Assembly (NCBI RefSeq): GCF_027925525.1
Contig: NZ_BSDJ01000025.1
Location: forward strand, 1-64,000
Direction of reading: 5' to 3'
Length of the DNA stretch: 64,000 bases
Origin: Paenibacillus tyrphae
GTDB taxonomy: Bacteria > Bacillota > Bacilli > Paenibacillales > NBRC-103111
Shown here: positions 51,735-60,609 of the stretch, piece by piece
How the letters are laid out: each line of letters opens with the position of its first letter
How positions within the stretch are numbered: position 1 is the stretch's first letter
The notes under the pieces: model-generated
What the model was told of the DNA's origin: nothing
The model's input: only the letters and a program-made list of their open reading frames with translations
The model's database searches: none
Translations under genes and position numbers: made by a program

Positions 51735-51948
51735 CGCCGTTGCGATAGGTATTTTTTAGTTTTAATAGAAAAATCGCAATCGATAAGAAACAACGGCGTG
51801 TGATACATGTTACAATAGAATGGCTGCTGAACATTCTTTTGCCCCTACTTACCGCAATGCAATTCCATGTCGCACGGGAGGAATTAGAGAGAAGTCGTCT
51901 GACAGAAACCTGCTGTTTTTATGCTTTTACAATGAGAGGAGTAACAAC

Positions 51949-53430
51949 GTGGAGAACCATACAAAACCAAACGACAGCGGAGGGACATTCGGGAGCAGAG
52001 CCAACTTAATGGTCGTTTTGGTTATGATTCTTGGGGTATTTGTAGCCATCTTGAATGAGACGCTCCTTAATGTCGCTTTGTCCAAAATTATGGCGGATAT
52101 CGGAATTTTACCGAGTACCGCGCAATGGTTATCAACCGGATATTTGCTGGTTATCGGGGTGCTGATCCCGGTCACCGCTTTTTTAATTCAGAAGTTCACA
52201 ACAAGAACCTTGTTCCTTGCAGCCATGAGCTTGTTCACACTGGGTACGCTGGCGGCGGCTGTCGCACCGGGATTCGGCATGCTTTTGCTGGGCAGGGTGC
52301 TGCAGGCGTCGGGAACCGGTCTGCTGTTTCCGCTGCTGACCAATGTCGTACTGGCTACGGTCCCTCTGGAAAAAAGAGGCTCGGCCATGGGAACGATCGG
52401 GATCGTCATCACCTTTGCCCCGGCGATCGGACCGACGCTGTCGGGGATCATCGTCGAGCACTTCAGCTGGCGCGTGCTCTTTTACGGCGTCATCCCGATC
52501 GCGCTGCTGGTCATCGCCATCGCTTATCTGAAGCTAAAGAACGTCACCGAGACGAGAAATCCGAAAATCGACGTCCTGTCGCTTCTGCTCTCCACCTGTG
52601 GATTCGGAGGAATCGTGTACGGCTTTAGCAGCGCCGGCGAAGGGCACGGAGGCTGGTCGAGCAGCGCAGTCCTGATTCCGGTAATCATCGGCGCCGTCGC
52701 TTTAATCTTGTTCGTTTGGAGACAACTGACGCTGGCGGAACCACTGCTGGATCTGCGAACATTTAAATTCAACGTGTTCCGATTGTCGACGTTGATCATG
52801 ATGATCGTCATGATGGCGATGTTCTCCGCCATGATGCTGCTGCCGATTTTCCTCCAGGGCGCGCTCGGCTACAGCCCGCTGCAAGCCGGTCTGGTCATGC
52901 TGCCAGGCGGTATTCTGATGGGCATTATGTCGCCGATTACGGGCCGGCTGTTCGATAAATTCGGCGCCAAATGGCTGGCGGTCGTCGGGCTGGCGCTGAT
53001 CGCCAATACACTGTGGCAGTTTTCCTCGATCTCCCTGTCGACGCCGTACGCAATGATCATGATTTTGAATACGCTGCTGATGCTCGGCATTTCAATGCTG
53101 ATGATGCCGGTCATGACCAACGCGTTGAACGAGCTTCCGCCGCGGCTATATCCGCACGGCACGGCCATTATCAGCACGCTTCAGCAGGTGTCGGGCGCAG
53201 TCGGTACGGCACTGCTGGTCACGGTAATGACCAACGGCTCCAAGCATTTCCTGGAAAGCGCCGCGGGAACCAAAACGGATGCCCCGCTGCCTATTCTGGC
53301 GATGATGGCCGGGATGAAGAGCGCGTTTCTGCTGGCCTTCGGTCTGGTCGTCGCCGCTTGGCTCGTTTCGTTCTTCCTGAAACGGGCACAGCCTTCGGGA
53401 GGCGGAAGCGAGCAGGTTTCCGCACACTAA
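51949..53430 (+). CDS. DHA2-family MFS drug exporter
   Basis: A 493-residue protein with 14 predicted membrane segments. Motifs: FVAILNETLLNVALSKIMAD (motif D1), QWLSTGYLLVIGVLIPVTAF, GRVLQASGTGLLFPLLTNVV and MGTIGIVITFAPAIGPTLSG (antiporter motif C). It is similar to LmrB/EmrB-type multidrug proton antiporters. Start GTG at 51949 follows GAGAGGAG by 7 bases; the frame to 51820 has no signal. A strong terminator follows at 53477. Confidence 0.9.
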   Translation: MENHTKPNDSGGTFGSRANLMVVLVMILGVFVAILNETLLNVALSKIMADIGILPSTAQWLSTGYLLVIGVLIPVTAFLIQKFTTRTLFLAAMSLFTLGTLAAAVAPGFGMLLLGRVLQASGTGLLFPLLTNVVLATVPLEKRGSAMGTIGIVITFAPAIGPTLSGIIVEHFSWRVLFYGVIPIALLVIAIAYLKLKNVTETRNPKIDVLSLLLSTCGFGGIVYGFSSAGEGHGGWSSSAVLIPVIIGAVALILFVWRQLTLAEPLLDLRTFKFNVFRLSTLIMMIVMMAMFSAMMLLPIFLQGALGYSPLQAGLVMLPGGILMGIMSPITGRLFDKFGAKWLAVVGLALIANTLWQFSSISLSTPYAMIMILNTLLMLGISMLMMPVMTNALNELPPRLYPHGTAIISTLQQVSGAVGTALLVTVMTNGSKHFLESAAGTKTDAPLPILAMMAGMKSAFLLAFGLVVAAWLVSFFLKRAQPSGGGSEQVSAH

Positions 53431-53476
53431 GGTTTAACACCGGATTCGCCTTAAGCGATTGCGGACGCAAGAAGAC

Positions 53477-53508
53477 GGCCCCTGCCTCATAAAGGGGCCT
53501 TTTTCTTT
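53477..53508 (+). terminator. Terminator after the MFS gene
   Basis: Perfect GGCCCCT/AGGGGCC arms (53477-53483, 53493-53499) are followed by TTTTTCTTT. Confidence 0.92.
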
Positions 53509-53510
53509 CA

Positions 53511-55541
53511 TCAACAAGGGATTTCTTCATATTTAAAATTATTGATTCTGAATACCATAGACCGTGTACCTTTGGGGATAGGCAATTCGTTACCGTCACA
53601 ATGCATTTTAAAAATATGAGTGCCCGGTGCAACGGCAACGATTCGTCGGATTATTGTTTCTTCCCCATGAATGGAGATCGACTCACACCATAGTTCACTG
53701 CTTACCGACCATGTTGCGGTTTCAGGAAGAGCCGCTTGTAGCCCGAAGCATACCTCTATCGTCTTTGTAACGGATGAATGATTTTCAATTTCCAGTACTC
53801 CTTCGGTTCCGCACCATCGTAAGTTATGGAGTATATTGTTTTCAAGAAACGAAAAGCTTTTCCTCCAACGAAATGTAAGCGGAGATGACGGCAATGCCAG
53901 AGACTCGTCAGAGAGTTTTCGCAATCGAACCCTTAAGATGCTAATGGATTGTCGCCCCATCCAACTAATTTGCATATAGACAATCGCCGATGTCGGCAAG
54001 TTTGGAACCGTAAAAATGTTTGTAACGACGATGAGTCCCATATGGTCGGGTTGGTGTAGAGGAAAGGTTGTAAAATTCGTATAGTCCGGTAAAAAGGCAC
54101 CCAATTGAAAATAAGTATCCGGTTCTGTGGAGATTTTATCGGTTTTTATTCTGACGACGATTTCATATTTGCCGGGTTCCAGACGATCCAAACGATCGTT
54201 CACAAGTAATCCGGGCAGATCAACTCCATGCCTTCCTAACCTGGCGTAGACATTATACTCTCGGACCCACTCTGTCGTACCGGTAAGCCCTTCCCATCGC
54301 CTGGCATCCCAAATTCGATATTCCCCTGCCACTGCCGGAAGCTTGAAGTAATTGATGAGATTATGGGTGAATTCCGGATCGCTATACAGGGAAGGAAGAA
54401 CCGGTAACGAGGAGCAATCCTTTCGACGCAGGGTAGCATGCTCAAGGATCTTACGAATTAAAATCCTTGCATTCTCTAGCGCCCTATTGCGGGAAAATAC
54501 GGGTAACAACCGTTCATGCTGCATTTGTTGCAACTCGTTAAGTTGATCGAGGTGATCTATGAGCTGCTCTGCACGACTTCTCATTTCTTTCAGATCATCA
54601 CACATCCCCAGGTTGCGCAGTTCCTCAGCTCGAAGCCCATATTCCAATGCTTCACTCGTTAGGCCGGATTGCTTCAAAAACAGAGTGGGTACTCCGATTG
54701 TAATCGCTTCTAACGGGGTAAAATGCAGATGATAAGAGGTCATATAACCCCCGTAACAAAATAGGCGCGATCGGCATAGTCGGCTCCACAATGTATTAAA
54801 ATCAACATTTCCGAGAATGGATGGATGTTCGCAATGCTTGGAACTTTTATCGTTTTTTCCAAGTACGACAAAATCAATTCCAATGAACGCGTCGGCAAAC
54901 ATTTGAAAAATAGAGTACAGTAGTTCGGAATGATGAATATAGGGAATAGCGGTAGAAATGACTCGATCCGAATCTTCTCCCATCCATTTGAAAGGCAGCC
55001 GTTCTCTTGAAACAAAGGCAGGAATGTACGTTTCGTTCTGTACCAGTCTAACATCCTCGATGGAAGATAGCGACTTTAGAATGGGTGACCATATATATCG
55101 GTCCTTCGTTTGTTCAAAAGTGCTTAGATCGACGTCTTCAATTTGACAAATTTCAGCATAGCGTTTAAAGCCTCCAAAAACCCGAAACACAACGATGCCT
55201 TTATACCACTTTAAAACCTTGCTAACCAGATCCGGAAAGCTGGCGATATAGATCGCATCTACCCATTTATTCATGAAAGCCGCTTCTTCCTCGGTGGGCG
55301 TATCGATTCGAATTCTTCTTATTTTTTCAACAATGTGGGTAGGCAATGAACAGTAGGAACGCCAATTGGGATATAATTCATTCGATTCATCATCGTAATT
55401 ACGGTCAAATGGCAGTAAGTTGCGGTCACCGAATCCGGGGATGACCTCAGCGCCAGCTTCGATAAACAAAGGGACCTCTTCATAGCGTAAAACGAGATGA
55501 GGACATACCCACAGCAGGACAGGTTTAATTTTTTCCTCCAC
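53511..55541 (-). CDS. Large glycosyltransferase-like protein with C-terminal beta domain
   Basis: A 676-residue protein. Residues 1-370 look like a GT-B transferase: KPVLLWVCPHLVLRYEEVPL, IVVFRVFGGFKRYAEI, RVISTAIPYIHHSELLYSIF, HLHFTPLEAITIGVPTLFLK (E-x-x-x-x-G-x-P donor motif). From about 400 on it is beta-rich (WEGLTGTTEWVREYNVYARL; IVVRIKTDKISTEPDTYFQL), reminiscent of carbohydrate-binding modules. No signal or membrane segments. Start GTG with GGGAGG upstream. The gene is alone; I do not recognise the exact family. Confidence 0.6.
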   Translation of the reverse strand: MEEKIKPVLLWVCPHLVLRYEEVPLFIEAGAEVIPGFGDRNLLPFDRNYDDESNELYPNWRSYCSLPTHIVEKIRRIRIDTPTEEEAAFMNKWVDAIYIASFPDLVSKVLKWYKGIVVFRVFGGFKRYAEICQIEDVDLSTFEQTKDRYIWSPILKSLSSIEDVRLVQNETYIPAFVSRERLPFKWMGEDSDRVISTAIPYIHHSELLYSIFQMFADAFIGIDFVVLGKNDKSSKHCEHPSILGNVDFNTLWSRLCRSRLFCYGGYMTSYHLHFTPLEAITIGVPTLFLKQSGLTSEALEYGLRAEELRNLGMCDDLKEMRSRAEQLIDHLDQLNELQQMQHERLLPVFSRNRALENARILIRKILEHATLRRKDCSSLPVLPSLYSDPEFTHNLINYFKLPAVAGEYRIWDARRWEGLTGTTEWVREYNVYARLGRHGVDLPGLLVNDRLDRLEPGKYEIVVRIKTDKISTEPDTYFQLGAFLPDYTNFTTFPLHQPDHMGLIVVTNIFTVPNLPTSAIVYMQISWMGRQSISILRVRLRKLSDESLALPSSPLTFRWRKSFSFLENNILHNLRWCGTEGVLEIENHSSVTKTIEVCFGLQAALPETATWSVSSELWCESISIHGEETIIRRIVAVAPGTHIFKMHCDGNELPIPKGTRSMVFRINNFKYEEIPC

Positions 55542-55686
55542 AATAACACCTCCCAGGGACCCAATAACCTATTGTATTCATTTTAATGAAATAGGATAAA
55601 GCTCAAAAAATAAAAAGGCTTTTGTCCATGAATGAACATAAGCCAATTTATTCGCTATCGCATATTTTGTGATAGGTGATGAAAAA

Positions 55687-56580
55687 ATGCTAACTATGGA
55701 ATCTTACATTCATTACATCAGGCAAAAACATCCTGAGATTACGAGAGACTTTCCGATTCATGTCATCACGGAAGGCTCGGCCAATATTGTACTCAAGATC
55801 GAAGGAAATGATCCGTGGATTTTTCGTATTCCGAGAGAGGATAACCCCGCGGCAGCGCTCAAAATGAAACGAGAACAAATTTTGTTAACCGAACTGAAAG
55901 GCAAGGTTCCGTTCATACCGCAAATTGCATGTTTCTCCGAGCACCCCATCCAATATATAGGATATCCCTGGATTCCCGGGAGACAGCTGTTTCCTCCATT
56001 TTTTGCCGAAATCCCGCTTGTTGACAAGGAAATTATGGCCAAAGACCTTGCCTGGTTCTTGTCTGTTCTTCATGAGTTTCCGACAGCCTCATTTTTTAGT
56101 TCAGAAGAAACAAAGTCGTCCTCCATGAAAGAAAACTGGACAAATTATTTAGTCTCCATTAGGCACTATGTATTTCCATATTTAAATGACTTCCAAAAAG
56201 AGTGGACTTTACAACTTTTCCATACTTTCTTAGCGAATGAGCAGCATTTCGTATTTAGCCCTTGTTTGATTAACGGCGATCTTAAACCCGAGCATATTTT
56301 AGTGAATGAGCAAACCTATAGACTATCCGGAATTATTGATCCGGGTCTATTGATGGGCGATCCGGCGTTGGATTTTGGATATCTGGGACTGGGCAGACCG
56401 TTTCAAGCCATGTTGCTTAAGCATTACACCGGCTTTCAAGATGAGACGTTTCAGGATCGTATCTCTTTTTACGAAAAAACGATTCCCTTTTACGGTTTGC
56501 GCTACGGAATTATTTATAATCACCAAGAGGCATTCAGCAATAATGTTCACTTGTTGAACGAAGTGATTGCAGGGCAATAG
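55687..56580 (+). CDS. Aminoglycoside phosphotransferase-like kinase
   Basis: A 297-residue protein with the APH/choline-kinase fold: N-lobe HVITEGSANIVLKIEG and WIFRIPR (nucleotide Lys replaced by Arg), Brenner-like catalytic motif LINGDLKPEHILV (Asp198) and IIDPGLLMGDPALDFGYL for metal binding. The usual HGD is NGD and the usual IDxG is IDPG, so it is a distant member whose substrate (antibiotic, sugar or other) is unknown. ATG at 55687 has AGGTGAT upstream. Confidence 0.7.
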   Translation: MLTMESYIHYIRQKHPEITRDFPIHVITEGSANIVLKIEGNDPWIFRIPREDNPAAALKMKREQILLTELKGKVPFIPQIACFSEHPIQYIGYPWIPGRQLFPPFFAEIPLVDKEIMAKDLAWFLSVLHEFPTASFFSSEETKSSSMKENWTNYLVSIRHYVFPYLNDFQKEWTLQLFHTFLANEQHFVFSPCLINGDLKPEHILVNEQTYRLSGIIDPGLLMGDPALDFGYLGLGRPFQAMLLKHYTGFQDETFQDRISFYEKTIPFYGLRYGIIYNHQEAFSNNVHLLNEVIAGQ

Positions 56581-56602
56581 CCGGACGTCTTTTGGTACTT
56601 GA

Positions 56603-57400
56603 TTATTGTTTGTCCACAATCGCGATGGTCATCGATTTGGCGTTGTGCATGCGGACAAAAAGGGCGCAGCCCAGAGCTTCCGACGCGTCGCGGAGCGGAA
56701 TGAAGCTGGAACCGTCCACGATTTGCGCGGGAACGCCGAATTGGATCGTTTGTCCGTTGATCGTGGAGGACTTCTGACCGATCTTAAAGGTCATGACATC
56801 GCTGCCTTTCGTCGCCTTCACCGTTTGGGTTTCGGGATTCCATTCCACTTTCGCCCCAAGCGCTTCCAGCGTGGAACGAAGCGGCACAAGCATGCTTCCG
56901 TCTTTGATAAAAGGAGCCACTTCCGGGTTCAGCTTCCGTTTGTCGATGAAAATATGTACTCCCTCGCCGCGTCCGTCCCATTTCTCCGTCGTGCAAGTCA
57001 TTTGATACGTAACGTCGAGCGATTTCAAGTCCGCCCCTTGGACCGCACCGGGGAGCATAACATCCCACTTTTGGCTTTGGCCCGGCTCCAGGCTCAGACC
57101 TGTCAGAAACGCATCGTTATCCCATTCCCGCGTCGCCAATTCGTTCCCTGCGGCGTCCTTTACGATAAGTTTGAACTTTTCTACCTTGTTGATTTTTACG
57201 TCGCTGGTGTTGACGAATACCCCTTTAACGACCAGCGCGTCATGTTCGTATTTGCCCGACAACGCCGCGAAAGTAAGTTCTCCGGTTGGCTGTACGGAAG
57301 CCGACGCCGGGGCGCCGAAGGCGAGCATCCATGTCATAACCATAACGGATAGGATGCTTAAAGCCAGAATCGACTGGAATCGTTGCTTCATCGTTTTCAT
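56603..57400 (-). CDS. Secreted stalk-domain (copper amine oxidase N-like) protein
   Basis: A 265-residue protein: signal peptide (about 1-35, ending APASA), a beta domain (TGELTFAALSGKYEHDALVV; WDNDAFLTGLSLEPGQSQKW) and a C-terminal stalk domain (FIKDGSMLVPLRSTLEALGA; DGSSFIPLRDASEALGC). Such stalk domains are common in Paenibacillus envelope proteins and have no catalytic role by themselves. The same domain is found in the MORN protein at 43981. Single gene. Confidence 0.85.
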   Translation of the reverse strand: MKTMKQRFQSILALSILSVMVMTWMLAFGAPASASVQPTGELTFAALSGKYEHDALVVKGVFVNTSDVKINKVEKFKLIVKDAAGNELATREWDNDAFLTGLSLEPGQSQKWDVMLPGAVQGADLKSLDVTYQMTCTTEKWDGRGEGVHIFIDKRKLNPEVAPFIKDGSMLVPLRSTLEALGAKVEWNPETQTVKATKGSDVMTFKIGQKSSTINGQTIQFGVPAQIVDGSSFIPLRDASEALGCALFVRMHNAKSMTIAIVDKQ

Positions 57401-57456
57401 AAAATGCGTCCTCCAATTCGTTGTCTTTAACTCGAATCCTGCGAGTGATCCGAAAC

Positions 57457-59538
57457 TTAATCGTTCATCGTCCCGTCCTCTGGGTCAACCCAATAGTTCC
57501 AAAACTCGCCCGTTCTATCAACTGTGGCGTGGACTGTCGGCTGTCCCTTCTTCGTAAAGGTATGAACATAAGGATTTTCCGTGGAGAATTCAACCGAATA
57601 ACCCGTCAGATCGATGTCGAACAGCTTGTTCACCATCGGTTTGGCCGCGGCGATGGCTTCTTCTTTCGTATAGATCGGCTTTCTATCCTTATCCAGGAGA
57701 AGGGGCAAATTCGCTTCATTGTCGTCTTTTTTGCCGTAGGCCGAGATCGACTTGATTGTGCCTGTGTTGGAGCCAATCACTACGACATAATTGCCGCCGT
57801 CGTCAAAAAACTTCCATGTATCGTATTGCCCCTCGGAATAGTTATGGTCCGCCTGTTTAAAGGTTACCGGCTTTCCGACATTTATCGTTTGTAGTGCTTT
57901 CAACGCAGCGTTTTTCGCTTTCTCGTTCCCCTGTGCGACAGGATAGCTGATCGATATGCCTCTTTTGCTCAGCGTGTCCGCATCCAGGGTTACGATCATG
58001 TCCTTGCTCTGAAGCCACCATTTATGCGTCGATTTACCGTCCGCAAACCGTTTCTCTCTCTCTACGGTCTCGGCGGTAAACGTTTTGTTTGCATCCACTT
58101 GACGAAAAGCTTCCGCAGCAGCATTTTTCACAGCCGCATCCGTTTCGTCCCACGTGTATTGGACATAAGCGTTCACAATTTGCTTCGTCTTCCGGTCAAT
58201 GGCGACTTGTCCTTTTCCGTTCTTATTCAATAAGATCCACTCTGCCGTAATTTCGGGGTCCGCCACTTCGTAAAGCTCCGCTTGCGAATCTCCCAGAAAA
58301 CGGCGCAGCTCTTCCTGGGCCGCGTCTACGACATTCTTGTCCAACGGGATATCGTGAATCGTGAGCTTTTTCTTCGCTTGCGAAGTGCCGGACGATTCCG
58401 TCGCGATCATAGGGGGCGCCGACAGATTGCCGGATGCGGACTCTGGAGCTTTGGCATTGACCAGCGTCACGGAAGAAAGGGCGATGACGGAAGCCAGCCC
58501 GAGCGCCGACCAGCGGTAAGATTTTTTATGATAATTTTTGATCATGATGATTCTCCTTTTTATTTGTTGTTTGCCTCCCGATAAATTGGCCATACCCGGG
58601 GTCGGATACAAGGTGGCATAATGCTCCAACAGGCGAATGATCGTATGGCCGTAGCTTTCTTTTTGCCCCGCACCGATGTAGGATAGCGCAAGCGCGTCGG
58701 CAGCTATTTCCTGATCTTCGCGCATCCGGTAATAGGCATACCACAGAACGGGATTGAACCAATGCAGGATCAATAAGCCGTTCATCAGCCAGTTCACGGC
58801 GACGTCCTTGCGTTTCACATGGGCCAGCTCGTGATAAAAAATATAGCGCAGCTGTCGATCGTCCAGCATGTTCATGAGCGAATCCGACAGCACGACGCGC
58901 GGACGTAGAAACCCGAGCACAGCCGGGCTGGAAATCCGTCCCGCCGTGATTAACGGGATCGATTGCCGGATCGCCATCATCTCCCGGCATTGTTCGAACA
59001 GCCCGACAATTCCGGGGTCCGTAATGACGGGCTGCTTTGCGAGCCGGTTATATACGCGCCTGTTCGCGGCGACGGTCAAGATCCCGAGACAAACCGCGCC
59101 CAGCAGCCACACGACAAACGCGAGCTTATACAGCGATAAGCTTGCCAAAGGCTGCTTTTCCACCGGTTCGGCCGTCTGAACAGGCGGTTCCTGCTTGGTT
59201 TCTACGGAAGCGGTCTTCGCTGGCGCGTTGTTCGTCATTTCCTGGTGAACAGGTGATGCTACCGGCAGACGCGGCGAAGGCGCATCAGGTGTCCGTAGAG
59301 CTTCCTGGCCGTAGGAAAGCAGGTTATACACGCTGAATGAGCTTTCTGGCGCCCACGGCAGAAGCAATCTGGCCATAATGACAAGCCACAGCATATAGTG
59401 CCATCTGGGGGACAGCTTGTTTCTCGCGATGACTTTGACTAATAAGACAAGCCCCACCAGCACCCCGGCCATCAGCGAGGTCTCCAATACCCAGTCAAAA
59501 AAGCTCAAGAGAGAAAGGCTTAGATCGTCCAATGTCAT
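57457..59538 (-). CDS. BlaR1/MecR1-type membrane metalloprotease with non-PBP sensor domain
   Basis: A 693-residue protein: four N-terminal membrane helices surrounding a cytoplasmic M56 peptidase with zinc motif HELAH (His236-Glu-x-x-His240), then a helix (about 325-345) and an extracytoplasmic part of about 340 residues with PepSY/YcdB-like repeats (WILLNKNGKGQVAIDRKTKQ; KKGQPTVHATVDRTGEFWNY). BlaR1 proteins cleave their partner repressor upon a signal. Here the penicillin-binding sensor is absent, so the signal is not a beta-lactam in the usual way. Overlaps blaI-like by 4 bases. Confidence 0.85.
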   Translation of the reverse strand: MTLDDLSLSLLSFFDWVLETSLMAGVLVGLVLLVKVIARNKLSPRWHYMLWLVIMARLLLPWAPESSFSVYNLLSYGQEALRTPDAPSPRLPVASPVHQEMTNNAPAKTASVETKQEPPVQTAEPVEKQPLASLSLYKLAFVVWLLGAVCLGILTVAANRRVYNRLAKQPVITDPGIVGLFEQCREMMAIRQSIPLITAGRISSPAVLGFLRPRVVLSDSLMNMLDDRQLRYIFYHELAHVKRKDVAVNWLMNGLLILHWFNPVLWYAYYRMREDQEIAADALALSYIGAGQKESYGHTIIRLLEHYATLYPTPGMANLSGGKQQIKRRIIMIKNYHKKSYRWSALGLASVIALSSVTLVNAKAPESASGNLSAPPMIATESSGTSQAKKKLTIHDIPLDKNVVDAAQEELRRFLGDSQAELYEVADPEITAEWILLNKNGKGQVAIDRKTKQIVNAYVQYTWDETDAAVKNAAAEAFRQVDANKTFTAETVEREKRFADGKSTHKWWLQSKDMIVTLDADTLSKRGISISYPVAQGNEKAKNAALKALQTINVGKPVTFKQADHNYSEGQYDTWKFFDDGGNYVVVIGSNTGTIKSISAYGKKDDNEANLPLLLDKDRKPIYTKEEAIAAAKPMVNKLFDIDLTGYSVEFSTENPYVHTFTKKGQPTVHATVDRTGEFWNYWVDPEDGTMND

Positions 59539-59942
59539 CTGTCCTTTCTTCTATCGCGATCCGGCCCCTCTTCCGTCTTCTCGTCGAGAATCCGTTTGAG
59601 TTCGCTAATTTCATCCGAAGACAGCTTTTGTTCCCGCAAGAAGTGGACCAACAGCGGTTTGACCGCCCCGCCGTACAGCCGCTTGAGAAAGGACTGTGTC
59701 TCGGTCTGCACGTAATCGTCCTGCGAGACCAGAGGATAGTACAAGTAGGTCCTGCCCGCCTCTTGAAAGGCGATTGCATTTTTTTGGAGCAGCCGGCTGA
59801 TCAGTGTCCGGACCGTTTTCGGCTTCCAGTCCATTTGCCCTTCGAGGGCCTCGATGACTTCGTTGCCCGTCTGCGGGGACCGGGTCCAGAGGATTTTCAT
59901 CACTTCCCACTCGGCCTCGGATATTTTAGGCAGTTCTTTCAT
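59535..59942 (-). CDS. BlaI/MecI/CopY-family repressor
   Basis: A 135-residue winged-helix repressor: KELPKISEAEWEVMKILWTR, TGNEVIEALEGQMDWKPKTV, TLISRLLQKNAIAF and a C-terminal dimerisation helix region (FLKRLYGGAVKPLLVHFL). It would repress its own promoter and be inactivated by the neighbouring protease. ATG at 59942 with AAAGGAG 12 bases upstream. Two operator-like palindromes lie 30-75 bases upstream. Confidence 0.9.
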   Translation of the reverse strand: MKELPKISEAEWEVMKILWTRSPQTGNEVIEALEGQMDWKPKTVRTLISRLLQKNAIAFQEAGRTYLYYPLVSQDDYVQTETQSFLKRLYGGAVKPLLVHFLREQKLSSDEISELKRILDEKTEEGPDRDRRKDR

Positions 59943-59971
59943 GAATCTTGTGTTCTCCTTTCCGTTCATCT

Positions 59972-60013
59972 GGATTACCGATGTAATCCTCTATAAGACT
60001 ACATGCGTAATCC
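59972..60013. promoter_or_regulatory. Two BlaI-type operators upstream of the repressor gene
   Basis: GGATTAC-CGAT-GTAATCC (59972-59989) is a perfect 7+7 palindrome, and GACTAC-ATGC-GTAATCC (59997-60013) repeats it imperfectly with centres 24 bp apart. The xTAC-n4-GTAx pattern is the half-site type of BlaI/MecI proteins. Confidence 0.65.
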
Positions 60014-60024
60014 AAAAATGTCAA
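59996..60024 (-). promoter_or_regulatory. Promoter of the blaI-blaR1-like operon
   Basis: On the minus strand a perfect TTGACA (60024-60019), 17-bp spacer and TAGTCT (60001-59996) lie so that the second operator covers the spacer and -10, as expected for autorepression. Confidence 0.55.
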
Positions 60025-60050
60025 CTTCAAAAAAACGATGCAGCCGAAAA

Positions 60051-60092
60051 AGGCATGCCCGCTCTCCCATTCGGAAGAAGTGGCGCATGCCT
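60051..60092 (-). terminator. Terminator of the small XRE gene
   Basis: AGGCATGC (60051-60058) pairs with GCATGCCT (60085-60092); on the minus strand the stem is followed by TTTTT. Confidence 0.65.
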
Positions 60093-60196
60093 TTTGTTGC
60101 CTATGCATTTACCTTTCTACTGCTTCGTCACCCGCACATCGACGATATGCAGCGTCAGAATTACAAATTTGTATACATGTTCAGCTTTCCGGGCAT

Positions 60197-60400
60197 TTAG
60201 AATGGCTGCCGTCTATCCTTCCATTCGTCAATCTCTCGCGGATCGATCCCGAGAACTTCACAAATATGCAAAGCTATAGTTACGGTTGGTATTGTCATAC
60301 CGTATTCGATGTTTTGGTAGTGCTTCAATGACACATTTATGATTCGGCTTATTTTTTCTTGAGATAACTGCTTTTGTTTCCGCGCGTCAACTATTTTCAA
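60197..60400 (-). CDS. Small XRE-family HTH regulator
   Basis: A 67-residue protein consisting almost only of a Cro/C1 helix-turn-helix: MKIVDARKQKQLSQEKISRI, NVSLKHYQNIEYGMTIPTV, EVLGIDPREIDEW. The Q-E-K-I-S/N-V-S-x-x-H-Y-Q helices fit, although the turn is slightly unusual. No good ribosome site is visible (GGGAGC only). It is divergent from the receptor gene at 60610; the 209-base gap between them carries the shared palindrome. Confidence 0.75.
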   Translation of the reverse strand: MKIVDARKQKQLSQEKISRIINVSLKHYQNIEYGMTIPTVTIALHICEVLGIDPREIDEWKDRRQPF

Positions 60401-60564
60401 TCGTTCGAAGCTCCCTTATCGGTTTTTATTCTTATGATAAACACTTCGAGCAAAACGGAAAAGCAGATCACATCAAGAATCCCGGGGGATTAAAACTTTT
60501 CACTATATGTAAAAATTGAACTTATTTCATAATAATTATTAATATTTTCATTTAATAAAAAGGA

Positions 60565-60579
60565 ATATTACGGTAATAT
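60565..60579. promoter_or_regulatory. Palindromic element shared by the two receptor genes (copy 2)
   Basis: ATATTA-CGG-TAATAT, perfect inverted repeat, 31 bases before the GTG start; identical in both arms to the element at 23851-23865. Candidate operator. Confidence 0.5.
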
Positions 60580-60609
60580 GGTTTTATATTTTCCGGGGAG
60601 GTTTTTTTC

